Below, piece after piece: positions 52,428 through 60,929 of a stretch of 64,000 bases of DNA (position 1 is the stretch's first letter; every line of letters starts with the position of its first letter). The notes under the pieces are model-generated. The model did not search any database, had not been told where the DNA came from, and saw nothing but the letters and a program-made list of their open reading frames with translations. The DNA is from JADLBR01 sp964651705 (GTDB taxonomy: Bacteria > Verrucomicrobiota > Verrucomicrobiia > JADLBR01). The position numbers were made by a program, and so were the translations under genes. The DNA lies in the NCBI GenBank assembly GCA_964651705.1, contig CAZYWZ010000001.1, positions 1 through 64,000 on the forward strand, written 5' to 3'.

Positions 52428-53905
52428 GCGACCACCTCCAGTCCCTCTCGCGCGAGCGCGTCGGGCTCGCGACGCGCCGCCACTTCCTGCGGCGCTGCGC
52501 CACCGGCCTCGGCGCCCTCTGGCTCGCGGAGGCCCTCGGCAAGGCGAGCGCCCCGGCGCCCCCGGCCGCCCGCGATCTCTCCCGCCCGATGGAGCAGATG
52601 GCGCCACACCTCGCCCCCCGCGCCAAACGCATCATCTACCTCCACATGTCAGGCGCCCCGAGCCAGCTGGACCTCTTCGACTACAAGCCGGAACTGGTCC
52701 GCCTCGATGGCAAGGCCTGCCCCAAGGAATACCTCGACGGGCAGCGCTTCGCTTTCATCACCGGCGTCCCCGCGATGCTCGGCCCCAGGCACCGCTTCGC
52801 CCCCGCCGGCGCGGCTGGCACCATGGTCTCCGATCTGCTGCCGCACTTTCGCCACGTGATCGACGACGTCTGCCTCATCAAGTCCATGCAGACCGATCAG
52901 TTCAACCACGCCCCCGCCCAGCTCCTGCTCCACACCGGCAACGCCAACCTCGGCTACGCCTCGGTCGGCTCCTGGGTCACCTATGGCCTCGGCACCGAAA
53001 ACCAGAACCTCCCCGGGTTCGTGGTCCTCATCTCGGGCGGCAGCCAGCCGGACGCCGGAAAGGCCGCCTGGGGCGCCGGCTTCCTGCCCTCCGTCTACCA
53101 GGGCGTCCAGTGCCGCTCCGAGGGCGACCCCGTCCTCTACCTCTCGAACCCCAGGGGCGTCACCCACGAGGTCCGCCGCCGCGCGCTCCGGGCCATCGAG
53201 GAGATCAACCACCGCCTCCACGGGGAGATCGGCGACCCGGAGACCATGACGCGCATCGCGCAATTCGAGATGGCCCACCGCATGCAGCTCCACGCCAGCG
53301 AGGCCATGGATATCTCCCGCGAGCCCGCGCACATCCACCGCCTCTATGGCACCCAGCCCGGCAGGGAGTCCTTCGCCAACAACTGCCTCCTCGCCCGCCG
53401 CCTCGCCGAGCGCGGGGTCCGCTATATCCAATTGTTCGACTGGAACTGGGACCACCACGGCACCTCCGAGGACGGCTCGGTGGACGCCGGGCTCAAGCGC
53501 AAGTGCCTCGACGTCGACCGGGCCATGACCGCCCTCCTCATCGACCTCAGACAGCGCGGCATGCTCGGGGACACCCTCGTGGTCTGGGGCGGCGAATTCG
53601 GCCGCACCCCTATGCGCGAACTCCGCGCCGGGGTCGACAAGCCTTTCTATGGCCGCGACCACCACAAGGACGCATTCACCCTCTGGGTCGCCGGCGGCGG
53701 CGTCAAGGCCGGCACGCCCTACGGCGAGACCGATCCCGTCGGCTTCGGCGTCGCCAAGGACCCCGTCCACGTCCGCGACTTCCACGCCACCCTCCTCCAC
53801 CTCCTCGGCATCGATCACGAGCGCCTCGTCGTCCCATTCCAGGGACTCAACCAGAAGCTCACCGGCGTCGTGAAGGCCTCCGTCGTCCGGGGCATCCTCG
53901 CCTGA
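52424..53905 (+). CDS. DUF1501 family protein (second copy, Tat-exported)
   Basis: 493 residues. Twin-arginine signal ATRRHFLRRCATGLGALWL (about 16-34). Family motifs: KRIIYLHMSGAPSQLDLFDYK, GAGFLPSVYQGVQCRS, ARRLAERGVRYIQLFDWNWD, DTLVVWGGEFGRTPM, YGRDHHKDAFTLWVAGGGVK and RDFHATLLHLLGIDHERL. It is the partner of the PSD1 protein encoded just upstream (ATGA overlap). The same gene order occurs at 37531-32928 on the other strand, but the two pairs differ clearly in sequence and are not recent duplicates. Confidence 0.93.
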   Translation: MSDHLQSLSRERVGLATRRHFLRRCATGLGALWLAEALGKASAPAPPAARDLSRPMEQMAPHLAPRAKRIIYLHMSGAPSQLDLFDYKPELVRLDGKACPKEYLDGQRFAFITGVPAMLGPRHRFAPAGAAGTMVSDLLPHFRHVIDDVCLIKSMQTDQFNHAPAQLLLHTGNANLGYASVGSWVTYGLGTENQNLPGFVVLISGGSQPDAGKAAWGAGFLPSVYQGVQCRSEGDPVLYLSNPRGVTHEVRRRALRAIEEINHRLHGEIGDPETMTRIAQFEMAHRMQLHASEAMDISREPAHIHRLYGTQPGRESFANNCLLARRLAERGVRYIQLFDWNWDHHGTSEDGSVDAGLKRKCLDVDRAMTALLIDLRQRGMLGDTLVVWGGEFGRTPMRELRAGVDKPFYGRDHHKDAFTLWVAGGGVKAGTPYGETDPVGFGVAKDPVHVRDFHATLLHLLGIDHERLVVPFQGLNQKLTGVVKASVVRGILA

Positions 53906-53916
53906 GCCCGGTGGGT

Positions 53917-53934
53917 GGGCTTGGCAAAGCCCGG
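53917..53934. terminator. Hairpin GGGCTTGGCAAAGCCC, copy 1
   Basis: A 6-bp stem with a 4-nt loop 12 nt after the DUF1501 stop. The same 16-nt hairpin plus flanking GG recurs at 54745-54762, on the far side of the TauE/SafE gene. No T-run follows. A transcription-end role is inferred. Confidence 0.45.
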
Positions 53935-53963
53935 TGGGATGCTAGTCGTGGGGCCGATTTCGT

Positions 53964-54731
53964 ATGACGGCGTGGGACTGGAGCGTGGCGGTGATGGCGC
54001 TGATGCTGACGGGCATCTCGAAGGTGGGATTCGGGGGCGGGGCGGGGGTTCTGGCGACGCCGCTGCTGGCGGCGGTGTTTCCGCCGCGGGATGCGGTGGG
54101 GATCTTGTTGCCGCTGCTGATCGTGTCGGACGTGATCGCGGTGTGGCACTATTGGCGCGACGTGAGGTGGCGGGTGCTGGGGTACCTGTGGCCGGGGATG
54201 GTGGTGGGGATCGGGCTGGGGGCGCTGATGTTCGCGACGGTGTCGGACGGGCAGTTGCGGGTGATGATCGGCGCGGTGTGCCTGCTGTTCTGCGCGCTGC
54301 AGTGGTGGCGGCGGGTGATCCTGCGGCTCGAGGAGGGATGGCGACCGAACTGGCCGTGGGGTTCGGCGGTGGGGCTGGCGGCGGGCTTCACCTCGACGCT
54401 GGCGCATGCCGCGGGGCCGGTGCTGGTGATGTATCTGGTGCCGCAGCATCTCGCGCCGGCAATCTACGTGGGGACGAACAGCGTGTTTTTTGCGGTGTTG
54501 AACCTGATGAAGGTGCCGCCGTATCTGCACCAGGGGCTGATCAACACCCACACGCTGTGGCTCGCGGCGCTGGGGGCGCCGGCGATCATCCTGGGGAGCT
54601 TCGTCGGGGTCTGGTTGAACCGGCGCTTCGACAGCAACCGTTTCGGCCTCGTGATCTACGCGCTGCTCTTCCTCACGGGGCTGGAGCTGCTGGGGGTCAG
54701 GAGCTTCCTGCTGGGGCTATCCGGCGATTGA
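53964..54731 (+). CDS. TauE/SafE (TSUP) family membrane transporter
   Basis: 255 residues with about eight transmembrane helices. Family features: N-terminal GISKVGFGGGAGVLATPLLA, GILLPLLIVSDVIAVWHYWRD, and a second half starting GLAAGFTSTLAHAAGPVLVMY with PAIYVGTNSVFFAVLN. Members export sulfite, sulfoacetate or other organosulfonates. The substrate here is open; the genome region also has sulfite reductase and a sulfatase, but not adjacent. It is flanked on both sides by an identical small hairpin, so it may be its own transcript. Confidence 0.9.
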   Translation: MTAWDWSVAVMALMLTGISKVGFGGGAGVLATPLLAAVFPPRDAVGILLPLLIVSDVIAVWHYWRDVRWRVLGYLWPGMVVGIGLGALMFATVSDGQLRVMIGAVCLLFCALQWWRRVILRLEEGWRPNWPWGSAVGLAAGFTSTLAHAAGPVLVMYLVPQHLAPAIYVGTNSVFFAVLNLMKVPPYLHQGLINTHTLWLAALGAPAIILGSFVGVWLNRRFDSNRFGLVIYALLFLTGLELLGVRSFLLGLSGD

Positions 54732-54740
54732 GGGGGATTC

Positions 54741-54764
54741 CCCGGGGCTTGGCAAAGCCCGGGG
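54741..54764. terminator. Hairpin GGGCTTGGCAAAGCCC, copy 2
   Basis: The same core hairpin as at 53917-53934, extended by CCC/GGG across one mismatch. It begins 9 nt after the transporter stop and precedes the next gene by about 20 nt. Confidence 0.45.
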
Positions 54765-54782
54765 TGCTGATAGGATGCGTGC

Positions 54783-55370
54783 ATGAAAATGCGTTCCACC
54801 GCACTCGTGCTGGCGTTTGTCGCGGGACTTGGCGTCGGCCGGGGTCGGGCCGCCGACGAGCAGGTCAAACCGGTCTCCGGGCTGCAGGCGCGGGACATCG
54901 CGGCGAAGGTGATCGCGCCGGAGCACCGGGGCAATGTGATCGCGATCCTGGGGCCCCGGGTGGACACCCACCATTCTCCCCTGGACTGGTACGTCTGGTT
55001 CTACGTCCCCGGGGCGGCGCAGCAGGGGCGCCGGGTGCATGTGGTGGGGGACCAGGTGCGCAGCCTCAAGGAGGGCGTGACCGAGGTGCGGCGGGTGCGG
55101 TTCGTCCCGTACAAGCCGGCCGAGGTCATCCCCGCCAGCGAGATGGCCTTCGACACCCCGCAGATCCTCGAGACCGTGCGGGGACTGGCCCCGCTCAAGG
55201 ACCTGAAGATCGCGGGCACCTCGTTCGAGTTGCGGCAGTCCCCGTCTTACGGGCAACCGGTGTGGAACGTGGACGTCCACGTCCTGCGCGGCGGCGACGT
55301 CACGAAGTTCGGGCGCGTGATCGTGGCGGCGCGAACGGGGCAGGTCCTCGCCGTCCAGAAGTCGGAGTGA
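54783..55370 (+). CDS. Secreted protein of unknown function
   Basis: 195 residues with a signal peptide (about 1-24, ending GRGRAADE). The mature part is a small alpha/beta protein with two related halves: a stretch IAAKVIAPEHRGNVIAIL..DTHHSPLDWYVWFYV and later LKDLKIAGTSFELRQ...PVWNVDVHVL..VIVAARTGQVLAV. The end resembles a PepSY-like turn (V.VDA.TG.VL), which is only a faint similarity. No catalytic motif is seen. It starts 51 nt after the transporter and ends 21 nt before the convergent YqaA-like gene. Confidence 0.7.
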   Translation: MKMRSTALVLAFVAGLGVGRGRAADEQVKPVSGLQARDIAAKVIAPEHRGNVIAILGPRVDTHHSPLDWYVWFYVPGAAQQGRRVHVVGDQVRSLKEGVTEVRRVRFVPYKPAEVIPASEMAFDTPQILETVRGLAPLKDLKIAGTSFELRQSPSYGQPVWNVDVHVLRGGDVTKFGRVIVAARTGQVLAVQKSE

Positions 55371-55391
55371 GGCGGGCCGAGGGCCCGGCGC

Positions 55392-56033
55392 TCACTTCAG
55401 GAACTTGATCGCGGCGACGCCCGCGACGGCCATCGCGAAAAACGCCAGCGTCGCCAGCTCGAAGTTCTTTTCGAGGAAGTGCTTGACCTTGGCGCCGAAG
55501 ACGCGGATCAGCGCGGCGACGAGCAGGAATCGGGCGGTGCGCCCCAGGGCGGAGGCCGCCACGAGCACGTCGAGGCCGACCTTCTCGTGGAACACCCCGG
55601 CGGCGATGGTGAAGACCTTGTAGGGGATCGGCGTGAACGCCGCGGCGAGGATGTAGAGGAAGGCGTTCCGGTCGTAGAACGTCCCCACCAGGTCGAACTT
55701 GTCCTGGTAGTGGAACGCCTCGATGATAGGGCGCCCCACCGACTCGTACAGGCCGTAGCCGATGTACCAACCGAGCACCCCGCCCGCGGTGGAGGCGGCG
55801 CCGCACCACAGCGCGTAGCGCAGCCACCGCTCGCGGCGCTGGAAGCACATCGCGATCAGCAGCACGTCCGGCGGGATGGGGAAGAACGAGGACTCGACGA
55901 AGGCGACCGCGATCAGCGCCGGCAGGGCGTAGGGCGTCTCCACCCAATGGAGGGTCCAGAAGTAGAGCTTCTTGATCGGGTTGCGCGTCAGGCGCGCCTG
56001 CTCCATGGCAGTCTGTGGGGGATCGATGTGCAT
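55392..56033 (-). CDS. YqaA/DedA-like membrane protein (SNARE-associated/VTT domain)
   Basis: 213 residues, four or five transmembrane helices. Features: FVESSFFPIPPDVLLIAMCF (family E..xxPxPxE/D motif), GGVLGWYIGYGLYESVGRP and the second-half FTPIPYKVFTIAAGVFH and GRTARFLLVAAL. Members of the DedA/VTT superfamily are linked to undecaprenyl-phosphate or lipid flipping and membrane homeostasis. An alternative start is Met10 (56006), which lies nearer the membrane-proximal RNPIKKLYFWTLHWVE segment. Confidence 0.88.
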   Translation of the reverse strand: MHIDPPQTAMEQARLTRNPIKKLYFWTLHWVETPYALPALIAVAFVESSFFPIPPDVLLIAMCFQRRERWLRYALWCGAASTAGGVLGWYIGYGLYESVGRPIIEAFHYQDKFDLVGTFYDRNAFLYILAAAFTPIPYKVFTIAAGVFHEKVGLDVLVAASALGRTARFLLVAALIRVFGAKVKHFLEKNFELATLAFFAMAVAGVAAIKFLK

Positions 56034-56102
56034 GGTGGCCTCGGGTCCCGCGCCGCCTCCCGCCGCGGGTCCGGGAGGTTAAAGGCGACACCGGGGCCGA
56101 CG

Positions 56103-56534
56103 TCAATGAGAATATAGTCGCGGCCATTTGGCGCGCCAGTCGGGGCGCGTCCGGGACGGCCTGCCATTGGCGACATTGACCCCGACCAGCCGCTGGCGGC
56201 AGCGGACGATCAGCGCCCCGTCGGCGGGGCGGGTGACGGCGAATTCGATCTCGAAGCTCGCGGGGCCGATGGCGGCGAGCCGCGATTCGATGCGGAGGCG
56301 GTCGGCGAGGCGCGCGGGGCGAAGGTAATCGATCTCGGTGCGGGCGACGACCGGCACGACGGGGCCGCTCGCCATGGCCTCGAGGGGCCAGCCGATGTGC
56401 TCGGCGAGGCGGGTCCGGGCCTCCTCGATCAGGCGCAGGTAGGCGATGTTGTGGACGACGCCGGCGGCGTCGGTGTCGTAATAATAGACGCGGGCGTCGA
56501 TGGCCAGCGCGGGGTCCTCGGGCAGGGCGCTCAA
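56103..56534 (-). CDS. ybgC: Acyl-CoA thioesterase, YbgC/4HBT hotdog family
   Basis: 143 residues from a TTG start that overlaps the ppk2 stop as TTGA. Without this start there is no other good initiator before the conserved RVYYYDTDAAGVVHN, which carries the family's catalytic Asp (Asp22) and His28. Other family features: YLRLIEEARTRLAEHIG, RTEIDYLRPARLADRLRIES and ADGALIVRCRQRLVGVN. It hydrolyses acyl-CoA thioesters; in many bacteria it is linked to the Tol-Pal system, but here it is last in an ompH-gbsR-ppk2 operon. Confidence 0.88.
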   Translation of the reverse strand: MSALPEDPALAIDARVYYYDTDAAGVVHNIAYLRLIEEARTRLAEHIGWPLEAMASGPVVPVVARTEIDYLRPARLADRLRIESRLAAIGPASFEIEFAVTRPADGALIVRCRQRLVGVNVANGRPSRTRPDWRAKWPRLYSH

Positions 56535-57292
56535 CCCAGCTCCTCCTCGAGGCGGCGGACGACCTCCTGCACGAAGGCGATGCGGGAGCACTTCTTGTCG
56601 TTGGAGGCGATGACGCACCAGGGCGCCCGGTCGGTCGCGGTCCGCTCGAACATGTCCTCGGCGGCGGCGTTGTGCGCGTCCCACTTCTCGCGGTTGCGCC
56701 AGTCCTCGTCGGTGATCTTCCACTGCTTGAGGGGGTCGGCCTGCCGGGAGCGGAAGCGGCGGAGCTGCTCGTCCTTGCCGATGTGCAGGTAGAATTTCAT
56801 CAGCACGGTGCCGTCGTCGACGAGCATCTGCTCGAAGCGGTTGATCTCCTCGTAGGCGCGCCCCCACTCCGCCTCCGTGGCCAGGTCCTCGACGCGCTCG
56901 ACCAGGACGCGCCCGTACCACGAGCGGTCGAAGATGACGGTCTCCCCCCGGGCGGGCAGGCGCCGCCAGAACCGCCACATGTAGTGCCGCGCGAATTCGT
57001 CGGGGCTGGGCTTGCCCACGCTATAGATGTGGATCTTGCGCGCGTCGAGGCGCTCGACGAGCCTGCGGATCGCGCCCCCCTTGCCGGCGGCGTCGGGGCC
57101 CTCGATGACGATGAGCACCGAGCGGCGCGATTCCGCGAGACGGCCCTGGAGGCGGACCGCCTTGGTGTGGAGGCCCAGCAGCAGCTCGTCGTAGATCTCC
57201 TTGAGCTGCTTGTCGCCCTTGAGCGGCAGGTCGTCGAGCCTCAGGCGGGCGGTCCCCGGCCTGACGACGATGAGGTCTCCGGATGTCTGCAT
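56531..57292 (-). CDS. ppk2: Polyphosphate kinase 2 family protein
   Basis: 253 residues. It transfers phosphate between polyphosphate and nucleotides (ADP/GDP or AMP). Walker A at 65-73 (GPDAAGKGG), a lid-region KPSPDEFARHYMWRFWRRLP, Walker B with Asp122 (VIFDRSWYGRVLVERVE), then RFEQMLVDDGTVLMKFYLHI and the C-terminal DWRNREKWDAHNAA. The family length is about 230-300. It lies 11 nt after gbsR and overlaps ybgC by 4 nt. Confidence 0.94.
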   Translation of the reverse strand: MQTSGDLIVVRPGTARLRLDDLPLKGDKQLKEIYDELLLGLHTKAVRLQGRLAESRRSVLIVIEGPDAAGKGGAIRRLVERLDARKIHIYSVGKPSPDEFARHYMWRFWRRLPARGETVIFDRSWYGRVLVERVEDLATEAEWGRAYEEINRFEQMLVDDGTVLMKFYLHIGKDEQLRRFRSRQADPLKQWKITDEDWRNREKWDAHNAAAEDMFERTATDRAPWCVIASNDKKCSRIAFVQEVVRRLEEELG

Positions 57293-57303
57293 GGGTCATC
57301 CCC

Positions 57304-57819
57304 TCAGGCCAGCGCGCGAAGCATCGCGCGAAAGACCCGGCTGTCCGCCTGCCCCGACAGGCGCTCCATGACCTGGTTGGCCAGCCGCAAGAAGTCGAGC
57401 AGCTCGCCCGTGCGCTTGCGGAACACCGCGACCTCGCGCCCGTCCGGCCGGAGCTTCGCCGCGTCGCGCGTGCATCGCTCCAGCGACTGGATGATCGGCT
57501 CGATCTCCCGTTTCTTGCGCTCCCGGACGATGTTGCAGAAAATCTCCCAGACCTCGTTGACGCTGACGAAATATTCCTTGCGGTCGCCGATCTCCATCTG
57601 GCGGCGCACGAGGCCCCAGGAGATGAGCTCGCGCAAGTTCATGCTGGCGTTGCCGCGGCTGATCTTGAGCTCGCGCATCACGTCGTCGGTGGAGACCGGG
57701 CGGGTGCTGATCATCAGGAGGGCGTGGATCTGGGCCATGGTGCGATTGATGCCCCAATAGGTGCCCATCTCGCCCCAGCTGCGTATGAACTCGGTCCGGA
57801 GTTCGACGAGTTGGCTCAC
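57304..57819 (-). CDS. GbsR/MarR-like transcriptional regulator
   Basis: 171 residues from a GTG start overlapping the ompH stop (GTGA). A winged helix is seen: GINRTMAQIHALLMIS, VSTDDVMRELKISRGNASMNLRELISWGLVRR (recognition helix around 53-68) and a wing with GDRKEYFV. The C-terminal part is helical and charged. GbsR-type regulators respond to choline or other small ligands; a local target is plausible but no operator was identified. Confidence 0.87.
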   Translation of the reverse strand: MSQLVELRTEFIRSWGEMGTYWGINRTMAQIHALLMISTRPVSTDDVMRELKISRGNASMNLRELISWGLVRRQMEIGDRKEYFVSVNEVWEIFCNIVRERKKREIEPIIQSLERCTRDAAKLRPDGREVAVFRKRTGELLDFLRLANQVMERLSGQADSRVFRAMLRALA

Positions 57820-58412
57820 GGCGAGGGCGGGGTGGCGGGAGCCGCGGCGGCCGCCCGCTGGTTGAGGAGGGCCAGGAGGTCCGCGGTCACGTCGAGCGGG
57901 GTGTCGGCAAACTGCACGAGGGACGAGGCGTTGCGCGTCTTGCCGCTCTTGTCGAAGATGATGTCGATGCCCTTGTCGGCGGCGTAGGTGGAGGCCGCGG
58001 CCTGGATGTCGCGGAGGACCTCCGCGGTGGCTTCGCCGTAGCGTTTCTGGTAGGCGCCCTCCTTCTCCCGTTTCACTTCCTGGAGGCGCCGGGACTCCGA
58101 CTGGGCCTTGGCGAAAAGTTCCTGCGCCTCCTTGAGTTTCGCCTCGCGGATCGCGGGGTTGGCGGCCGAGTCGTTGAACTGCTTCTGCAGCAGGCGCGCC
58201 TGGTCGATCAGCAGCTTGTACCCCTCGAACTCCTTGGCCAGCTCGGCCTTGATCCGCTCCTCGTCGGCCTTCAGCGCCGCGAAATGCGCCTTGGACTTGG
58301 AGTATCCCTCGGTGATCTGGTCGAAGTCGATGACCGCGATGCGCGCGGTCTGGCCCCCCGCGGCCAGGGCCGTGAGCAGCAGCAGGGACAGGATCTGGGC
58401 AAAACGCGGCAT
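57816..58412 (-). CDS. OmpH/Skp family periplasmic chaperone-like protein
   Basis: 198 residues, signal peptide about 1-20 (ALAAGGQTA). It has the family pattern: IAVIDFDQITEGYSKSK near the mature N-terminus, a long coiled-coil hairpin (about 35-140, KAELAKEFEGYKLLIDQAR...), then a C-terminal strand region with GIDIIFDKSGKTRN. Skp-like proteins hold outer-membrane proteins in the periplasm. It is first in the operon with gbsR, ppk2 and ybgC. Confidence 0.88.
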   Translation of the reverse strand: MPRFAQILSLLLLTALAAGGQTARIAVIDFDQITEGYSKSKAHFAALKADEERIKAELAKEFEGYKLLIDQARLLQKQFNDSAANPAIREAKLKEAQELFAKAQSESRRLQEVKREKEGAYQKRYGEATAEVLRDIQAAASTYAADKGIDIIFDKSGKTRNASSLVQFADTPLDVTADLLALLNQRAAAAAPATPPSP

Positions 58413-58486
58413 GGGTTGGATTTTTTTCGAGTTTCGCGCAATCGCAAGCGCAAAAGGTTAAAGATTTCGAGTTTCGGCGAGGGGGG

Positions 58487-59302
58487 TTAGCGGTAGCAGT
58501 CCTTCAGGCGGGCGAGGGTGGAGGCGATCTGGTCGGTATCGGGGGTGTCCGCGGGGCCGGGATCGAGGCTGAGCCAGCCCCGGTAACCGGCGGCGATGAG
58601 GGCCTCGCCGAGGCGGGGGTGGGGGAGGGGGGGGCCGGCGCCCTCGCGGGCGCGGACATGGATGATGTAGGGCAGGCGCTCTTGGAGCAGGGAGGGCAGG
58701 GAGCCCCCGGCGCTGTGCCACGAGCGCAGGTCCAGGGCCAGGCGGATGCGGCTGTGCCGCACGTGGGTCAGGAGGCGGCACCCCTCGTCGAAGGAGCGGA
58801 TGAAGTCCGTCTGCTCCGGGGAGGCGGGATCGACGGCAAAGCAGACCCGGCGGGATTCGCAGATCGGGATCAGGCGGCGGAACTCGTCGGCGGCCAGCCG
58901 GATGGCCACCTCCGGGCCGATCTCCAGCCCGTGGGAACGCCCTTCGGGGGAGCCCAGGGTGATGGTGTTGCCGCCGAGCTCTTGGCACAGTTTGATCTGC
59001 TCGCGGAGGAGCTGGATGGTCTGGCGCACGGTGGCCTCGCCGGCAAAAAACCCGAGCGAGCGGTGGCCATCGAGCAGGCCGTGGAAGCCGACGAACCGAA
59101 GCCCGTGCTTTTCGATGCGGGCGCGGAAGGCCTCCCTCTCCGGGCGGGTGACCGCCGCCGGATCCGGGAAGAACGCCGCCGGGTGCAGCTCGATGCCCCC
59201 GGCGCCGGCGCGGGCCAGGGACGCCAGCAGGCCGTCGAGGGCCGCATCATCGCGCCGCGCCAAGAAGACGGCGAACTTGATGGGGGGCACCGATTTTCGC
59301 AT
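58487..59302 (-). CDS. Sugar phosphate isomerase/epimerase-like TIM-barrel protein
   Basis: 271 residues, no signal peptide. The AP-endonuclease-2/xylose-isomerase-like fold is suggested by GIELHPAAFF, FVGFHGLLDGHRSL, LCQELGGNTITLGSP, IPICESRRVCFAVDP, THVRHSRIRLALDLRSWHSAG, IIHVRAREG and GYRGWLSLDPGP at the strand ends. Metal ligands of the family (Glu, Asp, His, Glu) are only partly conserved: the first Glu is in GIELHP and Asp in ALDLRSWHSAG, but a final Glu is replaced by Asp (LSLDPGP). The substrate is unknown. It is divergent from folE2. Confidence 0.78.
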   Translation of the reverse strand: MRKSVPPIKFAVFLARRDDAALDGLLASLARAGAGGIELHPAAFFPDPAAVTRPEREAFRARIEKHGLRFVGFHGLLDGHRSLGFFAGEATVRQTIQLLREQIKLCQELGGNTITLGSPEGRSHGLEIGPEVAIRLAADEFRRLIPICESRRVCFAVDPASPEQTDFIRSFDEGCRLLTHVRHSRIRLALDLRSWHSAGGSLPSLLQERLPYIIHVRAREGAGPPLPHPRLGEALIAAGYRGWLSLDPGPADTPDTDQIASTLARLKDCYR

Positions 59303-59395
59303 GAACCGCGATGTCGGATACCCGTGCGGCGACCCCCCGTCAACCCCGAATCCGGCGGGCTTTCCAAATCGGCGCGGATGGCTAACTTGAGAAAG

Positions 59396-60211
59396 ATGGG
59401 AACCGCGACCCGAGATCCCGAGGCGGCGCCGGCCCGCGCCCTGCACGACAAGCAGAGCGAGGCGGACCACCGCCAGATCCCGATCAACCGGGTGGGCGTC
59501 AAGGGCGTCCGCCATCCGGTGCGGGTGCGCGACAAGGAGCACGATACCCAGGAGACCGTCGCCCAGATCGACATGTCGGTGGATCTGCCGCACCATTTCA
59601 AGGGCACCCACATGAGCCGCTTCCTCGAGGCGCTCAACGCCCACGGGCGGGAGATCCACGTCCGCAATATCCCCGAGATCCTCGAGGGGCTCCGGCGCCG
59701 GCTCGCGGCGGATTGCGCGCACCTGACGATGGAATTCCCGTATTTTTTGGAGAAGCGCGCACCGGTGAGCGGGGCGCCCGGGCTGATGGACTACGCGGTG
59801 CGGTTCGAGGCGACCTCCGAGGGCGGGAAGATGGATTTCGTGTGCACGGTCGTGGTGCCGGTGACGACGCTGTGCCCCTGCAGCAAGGCCATCAGCGCGA
59901 GGGGGGCCCACAACCAGCGGGGTTACGTCACGCTGTCGGTCCGCTTCGGGAAGCGCCCGGTCTGGATCGAGGACCTGGTGCGGATCGTGGAGGATTCGGC
60001 GAGCTGCGGGGTGTTCTCCCTGCTGAAGCGCCCCGATGAGAAGTACGTCACGGAGCGCGCGTTCGACAACCCGGTGTTCGTGGAGGACCTGGTGCGGAAC
60101 GTGGCGGTGCGCCTGAACCGGCATCCCGATATCGCATGGTACCGGATCGAGGCCGAGAACCTCGAGAGCATCCACAACCATTCCGCGTTCGCCGTCGTCG
60201 AACGGGGATGA
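59396..60211 (+). CDS. folE2: GTP cyclohydrolase FolE2 (type IB)
   Basis: 271 residues from the ATG at 59396 (GAGAAAG lies just before it); ATG 59378 would add six residues. It makes 7,8-dihydroneopterin triphosphate for folate or queuosine synthesis. Family motifs: DHRQIPINRVGVKGVRHPV, IDMSVDLPHHFKGTHMSRF, the metal-binding Cys160 in TTLCPCSKAIS, ARGAHNQRGYV and ENLESIHNHSAFA. It is the zinc-independent form of the enzyme that often backs up FolE under zinc limitation; no FolE copy is in the window. Confidence 0.94.
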   Translation: MGTATRDPEAAPARALHDKQSEADHRQIPINRVGVKGVRHPVRVRDKEHDTQETVAQIDMSVDLPHHFKGTHMSRFLEALNAHGREIHVRNIPEILEGLRRRLAADCAHLTMEFPYFLEKRAPVSGAPGLMDYAVRFEATSEGGKMDFVCTVVVPVTTLCPCSKAISARGAHNQRGYVTLSVRFGKRPVWIEDLVRIVEDSASCGVFSLLKRPDEKYVTERAFDNPVFVEDLVRNVAVRLNRHPDIAWYRIEAENLESIHNHSAFAVVERG

Positions 60212-60223
60212 CGGGAGGCCGCG

Positions 60224-60874
60224 ATGGATCTGACACCGATGCAGGATGCGCGATGGCGTCGGCGCCCGGCGCGCCGGATGGGCGGGCTTCGGGGGGCGGT
60301 GGCCCTGGCGCTGATCGTCGGGGTGGCGCCGCTCGTCTCGGCCGTCCCTCCCGGGGGATGGGGCATGGAGGCCCGTCCGCCCTCGGGCGCCCCGGCCAGG
60401 CGCGGCGAGGGCGAGGATCTCCGGGACACCATCGCCCGAAACGCCCCCACGGTGATCAAGGGCGCGATCGTCGTGGTGGTCGTGACGCTCGTCGTGATGA
60501 CGCTCATCCTCGTGCCCATCGGGTGGGCGCGGCGCTTCGTCGCCCGGCAGGAGGCGAAGTCCGGCGGCCTGGCGCTCCCCTCGCCCAAGAAGTACTATGT
60601 GAAGGTCGGGGTGCTGGGCGTGCCATCGGAATTCGAATGGGACCTGCCCGATCTGGTGGTCGGCGGCAACCGTTTTGACATGCGGCTCTCGAAGCGGGCC
60701 AAGGGAGCCGATCCCGCCTGGGATCTCCAGAGCGGCACGCGGGTCGAATTCGTGCTCAAGGAGGAGGTCGAGATGGCCCGGGCGCGCCATGCCGCGGAGG
60801 AGGCCGAAAGGCGCGCCGCGACCCAGGCGTGGCGGAAGTTCGAGAGCTCGTTTGGCGAGCCCCCGCCAGAGTGA
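60224..60874 (+). CDS. Small membrane protein of unknown function
   Basis: 216 residues. Signal-like segment (about 20-42), a second hydrophobic helix (about 75-98, IKGAIVVVVVTLVVMTLIL), then a charged soluble part (about 100-216) ending in a helical tail (EEVEMARARHAAEEAERR). GGGAGG lies about 6 nt before the ATG. It starts 12 nt after folE2, so it is probably co-transcribed. No family was recognised. Confidence 0.75.
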   Translation: MDLTPMQDARWRRRPARRMGGLRGAVALALIVGVAPLVSAVPPGGWGMEARPPSGAPARRGEGEDLRDTIARNAPTVIKGAIVVVVVTLVVMTLILVPIGWARRFVARQEAKSGGLALPSPKKYYVKVGVLGVPSEFEWDLPDLVVGGNRFDMRLSKRAKGADPAWDLQSGTRVEFVLKEEVEMARARHAAEEAERRAATQAWRKFESSFGEPPPE

Positions 60875-60929
60875 TCGGAGTTCTGTCGCCGGGACGGGGA
60901 ATGTTTGCCGCACGGGCCGTTGGGTCGTG

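Noticed and set aside
59303..60913. Upstream extension of the isomerase-like frame across folE2
   Set aside because: Antisense to folE2 and the small membrane protein gene; the family fold begins at 59302.
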